NCBI RefSeq assembly: GCF_000717745.1
Contig: NZ_JOBH01000002.1
Location: 248,001 to 312,000, forward strand
DNA: 64,000 nucleotides
Direction of reading: 5' to 3'
Source: Streptomyces violens
GTDB lineage: Bacteria > Actinomycetota > Actinomycetes > Streptomycetales > Streptomycetaceae
A program made the translations under genes and the position numbers. The notes beneath the pieces are model-generated. The model was not told the origin of the DNA. It saw only the letters and a program-made list of their open reading frames with translations, and did not search any database. Below, piece after piece: positions 8,787-18,153 of the stretch; position 1 is the stretch's first letter, and the number at the start of each line of letters is the position of its first letter.

Positions 8787-9389
8787 GTGCGAGCGATGAG
8801 TGGACTGTGGCGTTGGCGGCGTAATCCGCTGCGGCGCAGGACCGATCTCGCCGAGGCGTGGCTGGCGCTGGGCGCCGCCCTCCTGATCGTGTTCGGGGCC
8901 TCCGCGGCCGGCTGGGCGACCGCCCGGACCGCCGGCGACACGCTCCTGGACACCGTACGGACCCAGCACGCCCAACGGCACCTGGTGCGGGTCCAGGTGG
9001 ACCGGCTGCTGCCGCATCCCCCCGTGGATCCCGACCCCGAAACGGCCACCCAGCGCGACGCGCACCGCAAGGTACTGGCCAACTGGCGCGGCGTGGACGG
9101 CAGCCGGCACATCGGGGCCGTCGCTGCGCCGCATCCGGTGGTGCCCGGCGACCGCTTCCGGATCTGGACCGACGGCCGCGGCCGGGTCATGCCCCGCCCG
9201 ATGGACGTGACGACCGCGAACTCCCATGCGGTGCTCGCCGGCCTGGGCGCCGCGGCGCTGGCCGGCGCCGCGGTCGAGGGCTGCCGCAGGCTGGTGCTGT
9301 GGCGGCTGATGCACCACCGGTACCGCCGCTGGGACGAGGAGTGGGAGCGCGCGGGCCAGGACTGGGGACGGGCCGGCGCCGGCAGCTGA
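8787..9389 (+). CDS. Rv1733c-family membrane protein
   Basis: 200 residues from GTG 8787 (ATG 8796 is also usable). A basic, Trp/Arg-rich N-terminus (WRWRRNPLRRRTD) leads into one membrane segment (about 24-45), an extracytoplasmic stretch of about 100 residues with RFRIWTD, and a second membrane segment (about 148-170) before a basic, Trp-rich tail (RRWDEEWER). This two-helix pattern is that of the Rv1733c family, frequent in streptomycetes. Function is unknown; it is likely a monocistronic gene. Confidence 0.75.
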   Translation: MRAMSGLWRWRRNPLRRRTDLAEAWLALGAALLIVFGASAAGWATARTAGDTLLDTVRTQHAQRHLVRVQVDRLLPHPPVDPDPETATQRDAHRKVLANWRGVDGSRHIGAVAAPHPVVPGDRFRIWTDGRGRVMPRPMDVTTANSHAVLAGLGAAALAGAAVEGCRRLVLWRLMHHRYRRWDEEWERAGQDWGRAGAGS

Positions 9390-9588
9390 GCACGCGCCGC
9401 CCGCAGGGCACGGAGTGCGTCACCGCCCGTAGGACGAGGTGCCGACCACGTCAACTGCCGTACGCCGAGCGCGCTACGGTGGTGCAGCCAGCCGCTCGGC
9501 TGGGGCCTGCGCAGCCCGTACGCGGACATATCCGTGCGTACCACCGCGGGCCGGAAACAGCCGCACGAGGTGGGGGCACGACATCGCC

Positions 9589-12030
9589 ATGGCACAGGGC
9601 TCGGTCCAGGTCACGCACTCCGGGACGTCGCGCTGGCGACGTCGCACAGGGGAGTACAGCTCCCTGGCCGCCGCCCTCGAAGCAGCCGGGGACGGCGATG
9701 TGCTGACCGTCGCGGCGGGCACGTACCGGGAGAACCTCGTGCTGGCCCGGGCGGTGACGCTGCGCGGGCCCGACGGGGCGCGCGGATCGGTGCGGATCGC
9801 GCCCGCCGACGGCGTGGCGCTGACCGTACGGGCCTCGGCGGTCCTGCAGGACCTGCACGTGGAGGCGCAGGACTCGGCGGCGCCCGCCCTTCTGGTGGAG
9901 GACGGCGCACCGGAGCTCACCGGGCTGCGCGTGGTGACGCGGTCCGCGACCGGTATCGAGGTGCGCGGCGGCGCCCGGCCCACGGTGCGGCGCTGCACGG
10001 TCGACAATCCGGGCGGCGTGGGCATCAGCGTGCTGGACGGGGCGGGCGGCGTCTTCGAGGAGTGCGAGGTGCTGGCTGCCGGGCAGACGGGCGTGGCGGT
10101 GCGCGGCGGGGCGCATCCGCGGCTGGAGCGCTGCCGGGTGCACCACACGAGCGGTGCCGGCCTGGCGGTGAACGGCGAGGGCAGCGCGGTCGAGGCGGTC
10201 GGCTGCGAGCTGTACGAGATCAAGGGCGCGGGCGTGCAGGTCGCCTCGCGCGCCACCGGACACCTCACCGACTGCACGGTGCACCGCACTTCGGCGGACG
10301 GCGTCACCCTGGACACGGACGCGGTGCTCACGGTCGCCGACTGCGACATCCACGACATACCGGAGAACGCACTGGACCTGAGGTCGCGTTCGGTGCTGAC
10401 GCTGACCCGGAGCCGGGTACGGCACTTCGGGCGCAACGGCCTGTCCGTGTGGGACCCGGGCACCCGGGTGGACGCCAACCAGTGCGAGATCCACGACAGT
10501 ACGGGCGACTACCCGGCGGTGTGGGTGAGCGACGGCGCTACGGCCGTCCTGGACTCGACCCGGGTGCACGACGTGCCGGACGCGCTCTTCGTGCTGGACC
10601 GCGGTTCGCGGGCCGATGTGGTCGATTCCGATCTCGCGCAGGTACGGAACACCGCCGTTTCGGTCAGCGACGGCGCGACCGTACAGCTCGACGACTGCCG
10701 CATCCGGGAGGCCGCGACCGGCGCGTGGTTCCGCGACCACGGCAGCGGCGGCACGCTCTCGGGCTGCACGATCGAGGACACCCAGACGGGCGTGATCGTC
10801 ACCAAGGGCGCCGACCCGAACGTCGAGCGGTGCACGGTCAGCACACCGGCCGAAGCGGGCTTCTACGTGTCCGCTGAGGGCCGCGGCACCTTCCACAACT
10901 GCCGGGTCACGGGCAGTGCCGGCTACGGCTTCCATGTGATCGACGGCTGCCGTACGACGCTGACGCGGTGCCGTACGGAGCGGTGCGCGCGCGGCGGGTA
11001 CGAGTTCGCCGAGGACGGGCCGACGGCGGTGGACTGCACCAGCGACGAGAGCCGGATGACCCAGCCGGCGGCCGCGGCGGTGCCGTCCGGCATGCCCTCA
11101 CCGGCGGCCGCTGTGGCGCCTGTGACGGCCGCGCAGCCCGCGGGCACGGCCGGCCTGCTGGGCGGTGCCCCCGCGGCGCCCACGGCGCCGCAGACGCCCG
11201 CCGAGCCGGCCCCGGACACCCGGCCCTCGGACGAGGTCCTCGGCGAACTGGACACGCTCGTCGGCCTGGACAGCGTCAAGCGCGAGGTGCGCAGCCTGAT
11301 CAACATGATCGAGGTGGGGCGGCGCCGGCAGCAGGCGGGCCTGAAGGCCGCCTCGGTCCGCCGCCACCTGGTCTTCACCGGCTCCCCCGGCACGGGCAAG
11401 ACCACCGTCGCGCGGCTGTACGGCGAGATCCTGGCGTCGCTGGGCGTACTGGAGCGCGGCCACCTCGTGGAGGTCTCCCGGGTGGACCTGGTCGGCGAGC
11501 ACATCGGGTCGACGGCCATCCGTACCCAGGAGGCGTTCGACCGGGCGCGCGGCGGGGTGCTCTTCATCGACGAGGCGTACGCGCTGTCCCCGGAGGACTC
11601 CGGGCGCGACTTCGGGCGCGAGGCGATCGACACCCTGGTGAAGCTGATGGAGGACCACCGGGAGGCGGTCGTGGTCATCGTGGCGGGCTACACCGCCGAG
11701 ATGGAGCGCTTCCTCGCGGTCAACCCCGGTGTCGCCTCCCGCTTCTCGCGGACCATCAGGTTCGGCGACTACGACCCCGAGGAGCTGCTGCGGATCGTCG
11801 GGCAGCAGGCCGAGGAGCAGGAGTACCACCTCGCCGACGGCACCTCCGAGGCGCTGCTGAAGTACTTCACCGCGCTCCCGAAGGGGCCGTCGTTCGGCAA
11901 CGGGCGCACCGCCCGGCAGACGTTCGAGGCGATGGTCGAACGGCACGCGGGCCGGGTGGCGCAGCTCCCCGACCCGAGCACCGACGACCTCACGCACCTC
12001 TACTCCGAGGACCTGCCGGCGCTGCCCTGA
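9589..12030 (+). CDS. Right-handed beta-helix repeat protein fused to CbxX/SpoVK-type AAA+ ATPase
   Basis: 813 residues from ATG 9589. Residues about 15-500 are a long series of about 23-residue units with G-x-C and V/I-rich strands (LERCRVHHTSGAGLAVNG is typical), the pattern of a right-handed parallel beta-helix. A Pro/Ala linker (about 500-550) leads to a C-terminal AAA+ module: Walker A GSPGTGKTT, Walker B GGVLFIDEAYAL and a sensor/arginine region FGNGRTARQTFE. The ATPase half is the CbxX/CfqX-SpoVK family, related to EccA of type VII secretion. The fusion suggests an ATP-driven remodeller with a binding scaffold; no partner is adjacent. Its 3' end overlaps the converging gene by 31 bp. 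Confidence 0.8.
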   Translation: MAQGSVQVTHSGTSRWRRRTGEYSSLAAALEAAGDGDVLTVAAGTYRENLVLARAVTLRGPDGARGSVRIAPADGVALTVRASAVLQDLHVEAQDSAAPALLVEDGAPELTGLRVVTRSATGIEVRGGARPTVRRCTVDNPGGVGISVLDGAGGVFEECEVLAAGQTGVAVRGGAHPRLERCRVHHTSGAGLAVNGEGSAVEAVGCELYEIKGAGVQVASRATGHLTDCTVHRTSADGVTLDTDAVLTVADCDIHDIPENALDLRSRSVLTLTRSRVRHFGRNGLSVWDPGTRVDANQCEIHDSTGDYPAVWVSDGATAVLDSTRVHDVPDALFVLDRGSRADVVDSDLAQVRNTAVSVSDGATVQLDDCRIREAATGAWFRDHGSGGTLSGCTIEDTQTGVIVTKGADPNVERCTVSTPAEAGFYVSAEGRGTFHNCRVTGSAGYGFHVIDGCRTTLTRCRTERCARGGYEFAEDGPTAVDCTSDESRMTQPAAAAVPSGMPSPAAAVAPVTAAQPAGTAGLLGGAPAAPTAPQTPAEPAPDTRPSDEVLGELDTLVGLDSVKREVRSLINMIEVGRRRQQAGLKAASVRRHLVFTGSPGTGKTTVARLYGEILASLGVLERGHLVEVSRVDLVGEHIGSTAIRTQEAFDRARGGVLFIDEAYALSPEDSGRDFGREAIDTLVKLMEDHREAVVVIVAGYTAEMERFLAVNPGVASRFSRTIRFGDYDPEELLRIVGQQAEEQEYHLADGTSEALLKYFTALPKGPSFGNGRTARQTFEAMVERHAGRVAQLPDPSTDDLTHLYSEDLPALP

Positions 12031-14453
12031 GAGGCGGCGGGCCGCTCCCCGGGGCCGGGGTCCCGCTCGGCCTCCGGCTCGCCGGGCTGCTGCGGTATCC
12101 CTGGCGCCAGATGGGCGAGGAGTTCTGCGCGGGCCGTCACGAACTCCGGGTCGGCCTGGTAGTCGCCGTGCCCGAGGGTCTGGGCGGGCAGCGGGTGCTG
12201 GAGGGTGCGCCCGAAGACCAGCGGGTCGCGCAGCGGCCCCCGGTCGATCGCCGCACCGTCCTCACAGGTGAGGCGGACCGGGCCGCCGATGGGGTCGGTG
12301 AACCGCCACAGGTTGCGCCAGGCGTCCATCTCGCGGTGCAGCCCGGTGAGCGCGGCGGGCCCGAAGAACGCCGGGAACCAGCGTCCGTAGAGCCGCTCCA
12401 GCGGCGACCCGTACGTGAGCAGCGCGACCCGGCTGCGCGTCACCGGGTCCAGCTGCCAGACGGCGGCGGCCGCGAGGACGCTGCCCTGGGAGTGCCCGGA
12501 GAGGACCAGGCGCCCGTCGTGGGTCTCGGTCCAGGTGGCCATCCGCCAGGTCAGGTCCGGGACGGCCCGCTCGGCGTAGCACGGGGGCGCGAAGGGATGC
12601 GCGGCGCGCGGCCAGAAGGTGCCGACGTCCCAGAGGATGCCGATGGTGCGGCGGGCCGAGGCGTCCTTGTAGGCGCGGCGTCCCATGGCCAGCAGGAGGA
12701 CGACGCCGGCGCCCATCAGCCAGGAGCCGAGCGCCTGTGCCGTCTCGGCGACGGCGTCCACGAAGGCGGGCGCGCCGTCCAGCGCCCGGCCGGGCGGCAG
12801 GCCCGTGAGGCGGGCACCGAGCACCGCACCCGTACCGAGCACGAAGGTGACGGCCGTGATCACGCCGATCAGCACCGGCGCCCGGTCGGTGAGCCCCGCG
12901 CGGGCAATCGTGCCCGCGATCCCCTTGGTGCGCTGCGCGTCGGGCTTCTCCTCGTCCTCGTACAGCCCGGGGATGTCGGGGACGACCTCACGGCGGACGG
13001 CGAGCACCTGGAAGCCGGCCGCGACGACCAGCAACAGGACGACGATCAGCAGCACCGGGATGACCGATGCCTGCCAGGAGAGCAGTACGGGCGGGCCCGC
13101 CATCGGGGCGTGCGCGTCGCCCGGGGTGGCGCCGCGGTCCAGCCAGTCGGCGGTGCGCTGTGCCACTCCCCCGGTGAGCACGCCGCCCAGTGCGCAGGCG
13201 AGCAGCGCCACGGAGGCGCCGGCCAGGCCCGCGAGCGCGGTGCGCTCCGTGCCCCGCGCGGCCCGCTGGAGCACCCCGGCGGTCAGCAGCAGCCCGACGA
13301 CCAACGCGCCCTGAAGGACGGCGAGTACCGCGAAGGTGCCGTCGCCCGGGAGGTGCCCGGCGGAGGTCCAGCCGGGACGCGCCCAGGCGGTGTGCACGGC
13401 GGTCAGGGCCAGCGCGCCGAGCGCGGCGTACGGGAGCCACCTGACGATCGGCCGGTCGGTCTCCACGTCGGGCTCCGCCTCGCTGCGCGCGGTGCGGCAG
13501 ACGATGACCACGCTGAGCACCGCGAGGGCGGCGACCAGCGCGGCCAGCACGTACCCGGTCCAGCGCAGCCATACGTCGGCGCCGGGCCGGCCGTCGGCGT
13601 CGTGCGCGGTCAGGAGCAGCGCGGTGGCGATGGTGAGCAGCCCCGCCGCGGCGTGCGCCGAGCGCAGCCGGGCGACGACCCGGCGGCCGTACCAGAAGCC
13701 GTCCAGGCACAGCGTGGGGCGCTCCGAGGGCGGTGTGTCGCGGGACGTGCCGGGGCGGCGCGGCGGCGGGGACGCCGACTCGTACGCGCTCCAGGTGCGG
13801 TGCGAGAGCCACCACAGCAGGCCCACGAGGAGCAGCGGGAAGGCGCTCGCGACCACGAGGCGGCGGCCCGGCAGGCTCCACCAGCCGTCGTGCGCGGTGC
13901 TGAGGAAACCGAGCCAGGAGCGGTCCGCCGAGCACGAGAGGCTGCCCGCGCACTGCCAGGCGAGCAGGTCCAGGGCCACCTCGCAGGCCCCGGCGGCGAG
14001 CAGCACCGTGAGGGTGAGCGCGAGGATGCGTACGAGGACGTCGTAGAGGCGCTGGGCAGGGTGGCCGCGCGGGGCCGCGGGGCGCATCCAGTGCGCGAGG
14101 TTCGCGACCATGAAGGGCAGCAGGATCAGCCACAGGGCGCGGCTGCCGTTGCCCGAGGTGAGGTTGGACCAGCAGTACGCCTCGCGGACCGGCTCCTCGG
14201 GGTCGCTCTCGCGCTCGTCGACAGGGCGCTCCTCGGCGCCCGCATCGGTGGCGCAGCGATAGATGGCGGCGGTGTCGTCACCGGTGACGCGCACGACCCG
14301 GGGGTCGTCGAGCATCTCCGCCGGCGTGGTGCCGCCGACACCGTGAACCAGCAGTTCAAGGGCGATCCGGCGTGGTCTGTGCCCGGCGGCGGCGCCCTCG
14401 TCTCCGCCCGGGTCCGTAGTGGCTGCGGGCGCGGACCGGTACGTGATGTCCAC
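12000..14453 (-). CDS. Large polytopic membrane protein with alpha/beta-hydrolase (lipase-like) domain
   Basis: 817 residues from GTG 14453, chosen because GGGGGAAG sits a few bases upstream. It begins with an LELLVHGVGGT segment (an HG oxyanion-type motif), then at least nine hydrophobic segments between about residues 105 and 590, and ends with a cytosolic or extracellular domain carrying the nucleophile elbow GHSQGS (about residue 660-665) in a LVLSGHSQGSVLAAAA context. That is the alpha/beta-hydrolase signature of lipases and esterases. The catalytic acid and histidine cannot be assigned with certainty; HGDYQ near the end is a candidate for His. I know no characterised homologue. Tail-to-tail overlap with the AAA+ gene. 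Confidence 0.7.
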   Translation of the reverse strand: MDITYRSAPAATTDPGGDEGAAAGHRPRRIALELLVHGVGGTTPAEMLDDPRVVRVTGDDTAAIYRCATDAGAEERPVDERESDPEEPVREAYCWSNLTSGNGSRALWLILLPFMVANLAHWMRPAAPRGHPAQRLYDVLVRILALTLTVLLAAGACEVALDLLAWQCAGSLSCSADRSWLGFLSTAHDGWWSLPGRRLVVASAFPLLLVGLLWWLSHRTWSAYESASPPPRRPGTSRDTPPSERPTLCLDGFWYGRRVVARLRSAHAAAGLLTIATALLLTAHDADGRPGADVWLRWTGYVLAALVAALAVLSVVIVCRTARSEAEPDVETDRPIVRWLPYAALGALALTAVHTAWARPGWTSAGHLPGDGTFAVLAVLQGALVVGLLLTAGVLQRAARGTERTALAGLAGASVALLACALGGVLTGGVAQRTADWLDRGATPGDAHAPMAGPPVLLSWQASVIPVLLIVVLLLVVAAGFQVLAVRREVVPDIPGLYEDEEKPDAQRTKGIAGTIARAGLTDRAPVLIGVITAVTFVLGTGAVLGARLTGLPPGRALDGAPAFVDAVAETAQALGSWLMGAGVVLLLAMGRRAYKDASARRTIGILWDVGTFWPRAAHPFAPPCYAERAVPDLTWRMATWTETHDGRLVLSGHSQGSVLAAAAVWQLDPVTRSRVALLTYGSPLERLYGRWFPAFFGPAALTGLHREMDAWRNLWRFTDPIGGPVRLTCEDGAAIDRGPLRDPLVFGRTLQHPLPAQTLGHGDYQADPEFVTARAELLAHLAPGIPQQPGEPEAERDPGPGERPAASQGSAGRSSE

Positions 14454-14636
14454 TGTGCTTCCCCCGTTGTCCGTACGTCGATGTGCGTCCCGGATTCTTT
14501 CTTGCCCGCCGGAGCGCTGCATTCACCCCATCCGGTCCGGGGAGTCACTGTCAGTGCCTCGTGCGAGGATGTCCCCGAACAGCAGCGCTCTTGTGACCTG
14601 GGGCGCGCCGTGAGCCGGGACGAAGGGACAGGCCGG

Positions 14637-15479
14637 GTGAGTGACAACCAGAACCTCCTCGCCGAGCAGCGGCGTGCCCTGATCCTCGATGAGGTGCGGC
14701 GGCGCGGCGGCGTCCGCGTCAATGAGCTGACCCGCAAGCTGAGCGTCTCGGACATGACGGTCCGTCGGGACCTGGACGCGCTGGCCCGCCAGGGCGTCGT
14801 GGAGAAGGTGCACGGCGGCGCCGTCCCCGTGAGCGAGCCGAGCGCGCACGAACCGGGGTTCGAGGCGAAGTCCTCTCTGGAGCTGTCGGCGAAGGAGGCC
14901 ATCGCCGAGGCGGCGGCCCAGATGGCGGCGCCGGGCAGCGCGATCGCGCTGGCGGGCGGCACGACGGCGTTCGCACTGGCCCATCAGCTGCTGGACGTGC
15001 CGGACCTGACGGTGGTGACGAATTCGGTCCGGGTGGCCGATGTGTTCTACGCCGCGCAGCGGGCGGCGGCGGGCGCCGGTGGCCCGCGTCCCGGAGCGGC
15101 CACGGTCGTGCTGACCGGGGGCGTGCGGACGCCGTCGGACACGCTGGTCGGCCCGGTGGCCGATGCCGCGATCCGCTCGCTGCACTTCGACGCGCTCTTC
15201 CTCGGGGTGCACGGCATATCCGTCGAGGCCGGGCTGTCGACGCCGAATCTCGCCGAGGCGGAGACCAACCGCCACTTCGTGCGATCGGCGCGCCGGGTCG
15301 TGGTGGTCGCTGACCACACGAAGTGGGGCACGGTGGGCCTGAGTTCGTTCGCCTCGCTGGACCAGGTGGACGTGCTGGTCACCGATCCCGGTCTGCCGGC
15401 GCACGCCCGGGCGGAGTTCGCGGAGTTGCCCCCGCGGCTGGTGGTGGCCGGTGAGCCGGAAGACGACGCAGACATCTGA
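14637..15479 (+). CDS. DeoR/GlpR-family transcriptional regulator
   Basis: 280 residues. An N-terminal winged helix-turn-helix (about 8-60; RRALILDEVRRRGGVRVNELTRKLSVS and TVRRDLDALARQG) is followed by the DeoR sensor domain (about 75-255; VHGGAV, ALAGGTTAFALA, TVVTNS, VVLTGG, DALFLGVHGIS, VVVADHTKWG). The sensor binds phosphorylated sugars in this family. GTG 14637 follows AAGGGA by about eight bases. The neighbour upstream is the divergent membrane hydrolase, downstream an SRPBCC gene; neither is a sugar gene, so the target is unclear. Confidence 0.9.
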   Translation: MSDNQNLLAEQRRALILDEVRRRGGVRVNELTRKLSVSDMTVRRDLDALARQGVVEKVHGGAVPVSEPSAHEPGFEAKSSLELSAKEAIAEAAAQMAAPGSAIALAGGTTAFALAHQLLDVPDLTVVTNSVRVADVFYAAQRAAAGAGGPRPGAATVVLTGGVRTPSDTLVGPVADAAIRSLHFDALFLGVHGISVEAGLSTPNLAEAETNRHFVRSARRVVVVADHTKWGTVGLSSFASLDQVDVLVTDPGLPAHARAEFAELPPRLVVAGEPEDDADI

Positions 15480-15563
15480 CGAGGCCCCAGCTATGGTGTG
15501 CGACGCCGGATTGTTCGACGTTCGGTCCTGACCTCATCACCGTGTGTAGGGGGTGCTCGTCCC

Positions 15564-16037
15564 ATGACGCACCGACTGAGCCCTGTCGGGCTCGACTTCG
15601 CCGAGTCCGCGCCGCTGCGGATGGTCTTCGCAGCCGAGCTCTCCGCGCCCCCCGAAGCGGTGTACACCGCGCTCGCGGACGATGTCGGCTCCTGGTGCGC
15701 GTGGTTCACCGGGGTCTCGCGGATCACCCCGACCGACGGCGGCAAGGGCCGCTCGGTCCGGCTGACGGGCGGCACCCGCTTCCTCGAGAGCATCCTGGCC
15801 ACCGAGCGCCCCGAGCACTACGCCTACCGCGTCGACGAGACCAACGTGCCGGGCCTGCGCGCCCTGCTGGAGGACTGGCGGCTCACCCCGGCGCCCGGCG
15901 GCACGCTCGTGCGGTGGACGTTCGCCGCCGACGGCCCCGCGCCGTTCCGCTCGATGATGCAGCTGAGCCGTCCGATGCTGGGCCGCGCGTTCCGCGACTC
16001 GATGCGGCAGCTGGACCGGCGCCTCGTCGGCGTGTGA
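15564..16037 (+). CDS. SRPBCC-family (START-like) protein
   Basis: 157 residues. The pattern FAAELSAPPEAVYTALADDVGSW, a central GGTRFLESI strand, then GGTLVRWTF and a C-terminal helix is that of the SRPBCC/polyketide-cyclase-like helix-grip fold, which binds hydrophobic ligands. Catalytic residues are not defined. ATG 15564 follows AGGGGG at a workable distance. It lies 84 bp after the DeoR gene in the same direction and could be co-transcribed. Confidence 0.75.
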   Translation: MTHRLSPVGLDFAESAPLRMVFAAELSAPPEAVYTALADDVGSWCAWFTGVSRITPTDGGKGRSVRLTGGTRFLESILATERPEHYAYRVDETNVPGLRALLEDWRLTPAPGGTLVRWTFAADGPAPFRSMMQLSRPMLGRAFRDSMRQLDRRLVGV

Positions 16038-16124
16038 AGGGCGCCTCGGCGGCGCCTGAGCGCGTGTGAGCGATGCGTCGGGGCGCGGGCGGCCCGGCCT
16101 CCGACGAGCCCCGCAGCGGACCCC

Positions 16125-17318
16125 TCACGCCGGCCAGGTGCCCTCGGCGAGGAAGGTCTGCAGGGTCCGGGCGTACGGCGCGATGTCCAGCCCCTGCTCG
16201 GCCAGCCAGGCGTCGGAGTAGTACTTGTCGAGGTAGCGGTCACCGGGGTCGCACAGAAGGGTGACCACCGAGCCCGTACGGCCCGCGGCGACCATCTCGG
16301 AGACGATCTTCAGCGCGCTCCACAGCCCCGTGCCCGTCGAGCCGCCCGCCTTGCGCCCGATGGCGGTCTCCAGCGCCCGTACGGCCGCCACGCTCGCCGC
16401 GTCCGGCACCTTCATCATCCGGTCGATCGCGCCGGGCACGAAGCTGGGCTCCATCCGCGGCCGCCCGATGCCCTCGATGCGGGAGGCGGTGCGGCAGTCC
16501 GTCTCGGCGTCGCCGTTCAGCCAGCCGTCGAAGAAACAGCTGTTCTCCGGGTCGGCGACGCACACACGGGTGTCGCGCTGCATGTAGTGCACGTAGCGGG
16601 CGATGGTCGCCGAGGTACCACCGGTGCCCGCGGTGGCCACGATCCACGTCGGGTCCGGGTACCGCTCCAGGCGCAGCTGCTGGAAGATCGATTCGGCGAT
16701 GTTGTTGTTGCCGCGCCAGTCCGTGGCCCGCTCGGCGTAGGTGAACTGGTCCATGTAGTGCCCGCCGGTCTCGGCCGCGAGCCGGGCGGAGACGTCGTAC
16801 ACGGTCCGCGGGTCGGCGACCAGGTGGCAGGTGCCGCCGTGGAACTCGATCAGACGGGTCTTCTCGCGGCTGGTCGTCGCGGGCATCACCGCGATGAACG
16901 GCACCCCGATGAGCTTCGCGAAGTACGCCTCGGAGACGGCCGTGGAGCCGCTGGACGCCTCGATGACCGGCTTGCCGGGGCGGATCCAGCCGTTGCACAG
17001 CCCGTAGAGGAAGAGGGAGCGGGCGAGGCGGTGCTTCAGGCTGCCGGTGGGGTGCGTCGACTCGTCCTTCAGGTACAGGTCGATGCCCCACTGCTCGGGC
17101 AGCGGGAAACGCAGCAGGTGGGTGTCGGCGCTGCGGTTGGCGTCCGCCTGGACCTTGCGCACGGCTTCCTTGAGCCAGCCGCGGTAATCGGAGTCGGTGC
17201 GGTCGACGTCCAGGGTCGGCAGGGGCGCGCCTTCGGGTGCCGCCGGGAGGTCGCAGGACCCGTCGCGGGCACCCGCGAGGCCGTCGTCCCGCCCGTCCGT
17301 GTGCTGTGCGGTACTCAT
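16125..17318 (-). CDS. cds1: PLP-dependent L-cysteine desulfhydrase, Cds1-like
   Basis: 397 residues of fold-type II PLP enzyme. The PLP lysine lies in [12 protein letters not shown], the substrate-binding loop in EASSGSTA, and the phosphate-binding loop in AGTGGTSA. Long stretches ([43 protein letters not shown]) match my memory of mycobacterial Cds1 (Rv3684), which breaks cysteine into H2S, pyruvate and ammonia, rather than the cysteine synthases it is often annotated as. H2S from this enzyme could be a source for the sulfide-handling operon at 33.5-36.3 kb, an inference only. ATG 17318 has GAGGAG eight bases upstream. Confidence 0.8.
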   Translation of the reverse strand: MSTAQHTDGRDDGLAGARDGSCDLPAAPEGAPLPTLDVDRTDSDYRGWLKEAVRKVQADANRSADTHLLRFPLPEQWGIDLYLKDESTHPTGSLKHRLARSLFLYGLCNGWIRPGKPVIEASSGSTAVSEAYFAKLIGVPFIAVMPATTSREKTRLIEFHGGTCHLVADPRTVYDVSARLAAETGGHYMDQFTYAERATDWRGNNNIAESIFQQLRLERYPDPTWIVATAGTGGTSATIARYVHYMQRDTRVCVADPENSCFFDGWLNGDAETDCRTASRIEGIGRPRMEPSFVPGAIDRMMKVPDAASVAAVRALETAIGRKAGGSTGTGLWSALKIVSEMVAAGRTGSVVTLLCDPGDRYLDKYYSDAWLAEQGLDIAPYARTLQTFLAEGTWPA

Positions 17319-17560
17319 CGACGTGCTCCTCGCGGTCGTCCCGGCCCGCCGTGACCACCGGGCCCAGCTCGATCATAACCATCCTCCACACGCTGCTCAC
17401 CTGCATAAACACCCCTTTGAGGAGCCCCAAGGAGCCCTCGGGGTACTGGTGTTCGCAGGCTCACGACCAGGGGAACTGGTGCCCGGGCCGCGATCCGGGC
17501 AGACTTCATGAAGGGCGCGGGCCTTTTCCCGTCGCCATGTGCGTGAGGAGGCGGTGCTCC

Positions 17561-17845
17561 ATGAGGGAGCCGGAGTTCAACGCGACCGGTGTGCGCATCG
17601 AGCGCTGGCTGCGGTCGCTGACCCGAGCGGGTCAGGTCATCATCAGGGACGGCAGGCTGGCACTGCTGACGAGCTACGGCACGGAGATCGACAGCGCACC
17701 GCTGACGTCGGTCCAGGCCCACCGGCCGCGGCTGCTGGCCCGGGACCGCGCGTTCGCCACGATCAACGGCCATCGCTACTCCCTGACCATGGGCGCCCCC
17801 GAGCGCTTCCTGGACGCCGTACGGGCCGCCGGCGCCCGCACCTGA
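17561..17845 (+). CDS. Small hypothetical protein, strand-rich
   Basis: 94 residues, beginning MREPEFNATGVRIERWLRSL. Alternating hydrophobic residues in GQVIIRDGRLALLTSYG and FATINGHRYSLTMG suggest a small beta-rich domain, with a C-terminal helix. There are no Cys, metal-binding or catalytic motifs and no membrane segment. GAGGAGG lies 11 bases before ATG 17561; ATG 17537 is an upstream alternative. I do not recognise the family. Confidence 0.6.
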   Translation: MREPEFNATGVRIERWLRSLTRAGQVIIRDGRLALLTSYGTEIDSAPLTSVQAHRPRLLARDRAFATINGHRYSLTMGAPERFLDAVRAAGART

Positions 17846-18153
17846 CGCTCGTACCGGAGCGCCGGACGGAGACACCCGGAGGACCGCGCCTACGGACCGC
17901 GGAAGCGGGCGCGGGGAGCGTACGGGTTCACGACCGGCGGCACGGCGACTGCATTCGGGTGAAGACCGGTGGGACGCGCTGCGGTTGCGGCCCCTCTGCG
18001 GTTGCGGGAGTACGGGAGCGGGCCGACCCTGGACTGACTCGCATCACCAGGAGTTCGCCATCGGTGACTCCAGGTGAACGGGACATCGCCGGACCCGGTC
18101 CTCGCGTTTCCGTAGCGGCGGGCGCGCCCGGCCTCATCAGGGGAGTCGCGGTC
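17846..18153. other. Gene-poor stretch upstream of a HATPase regulator gene
   Basis: 308 bp without a convincing gene. It holds a 12-bp direct repeat CTGCGGTTGCGG at 17979-17990 and 17996-18007, and a separate near-perfect inverted repeat at 18044-18077. The rest is GC-rich and featureless to my eye. It probably carries the promoter of the gene at 18154. Confidence 0.6.
18044..18077. promoter_or_regulatory. Inverted repeat upstream of HATPase gene
   Basis: Arms TCACCAGGAGT (18044-18054) and ACTCCAGGTGA (18067-18077) match at 10 of 11 positions around a 12-nt spacer, 76 bp before the GTG start at 18154. It could be a dyad operator or an untranslated-leader hairpin. Function is inferred from position only. 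Confidence 0.4.

Noticed and set aside
10968..15479. A 1503-codon open frame on the plus strand across the end of the AAA+ gene, the antisense of the membrane hydrolase and the DeoR gene
   Set aside because: Only the last 280 codons (DeoR regulator) look like protein. The remainder is Arg/Gly/Ala-rich antisense or off-frame reading that stays open because of high GC content.
17846..18153. Possible extension of the HATPase gene upstream, since the frame is open from 17539
   Set aside because: GTG 18154 has an excellent SD, the N box lies at the right distance from it, and the upstream translation is low-complexity.
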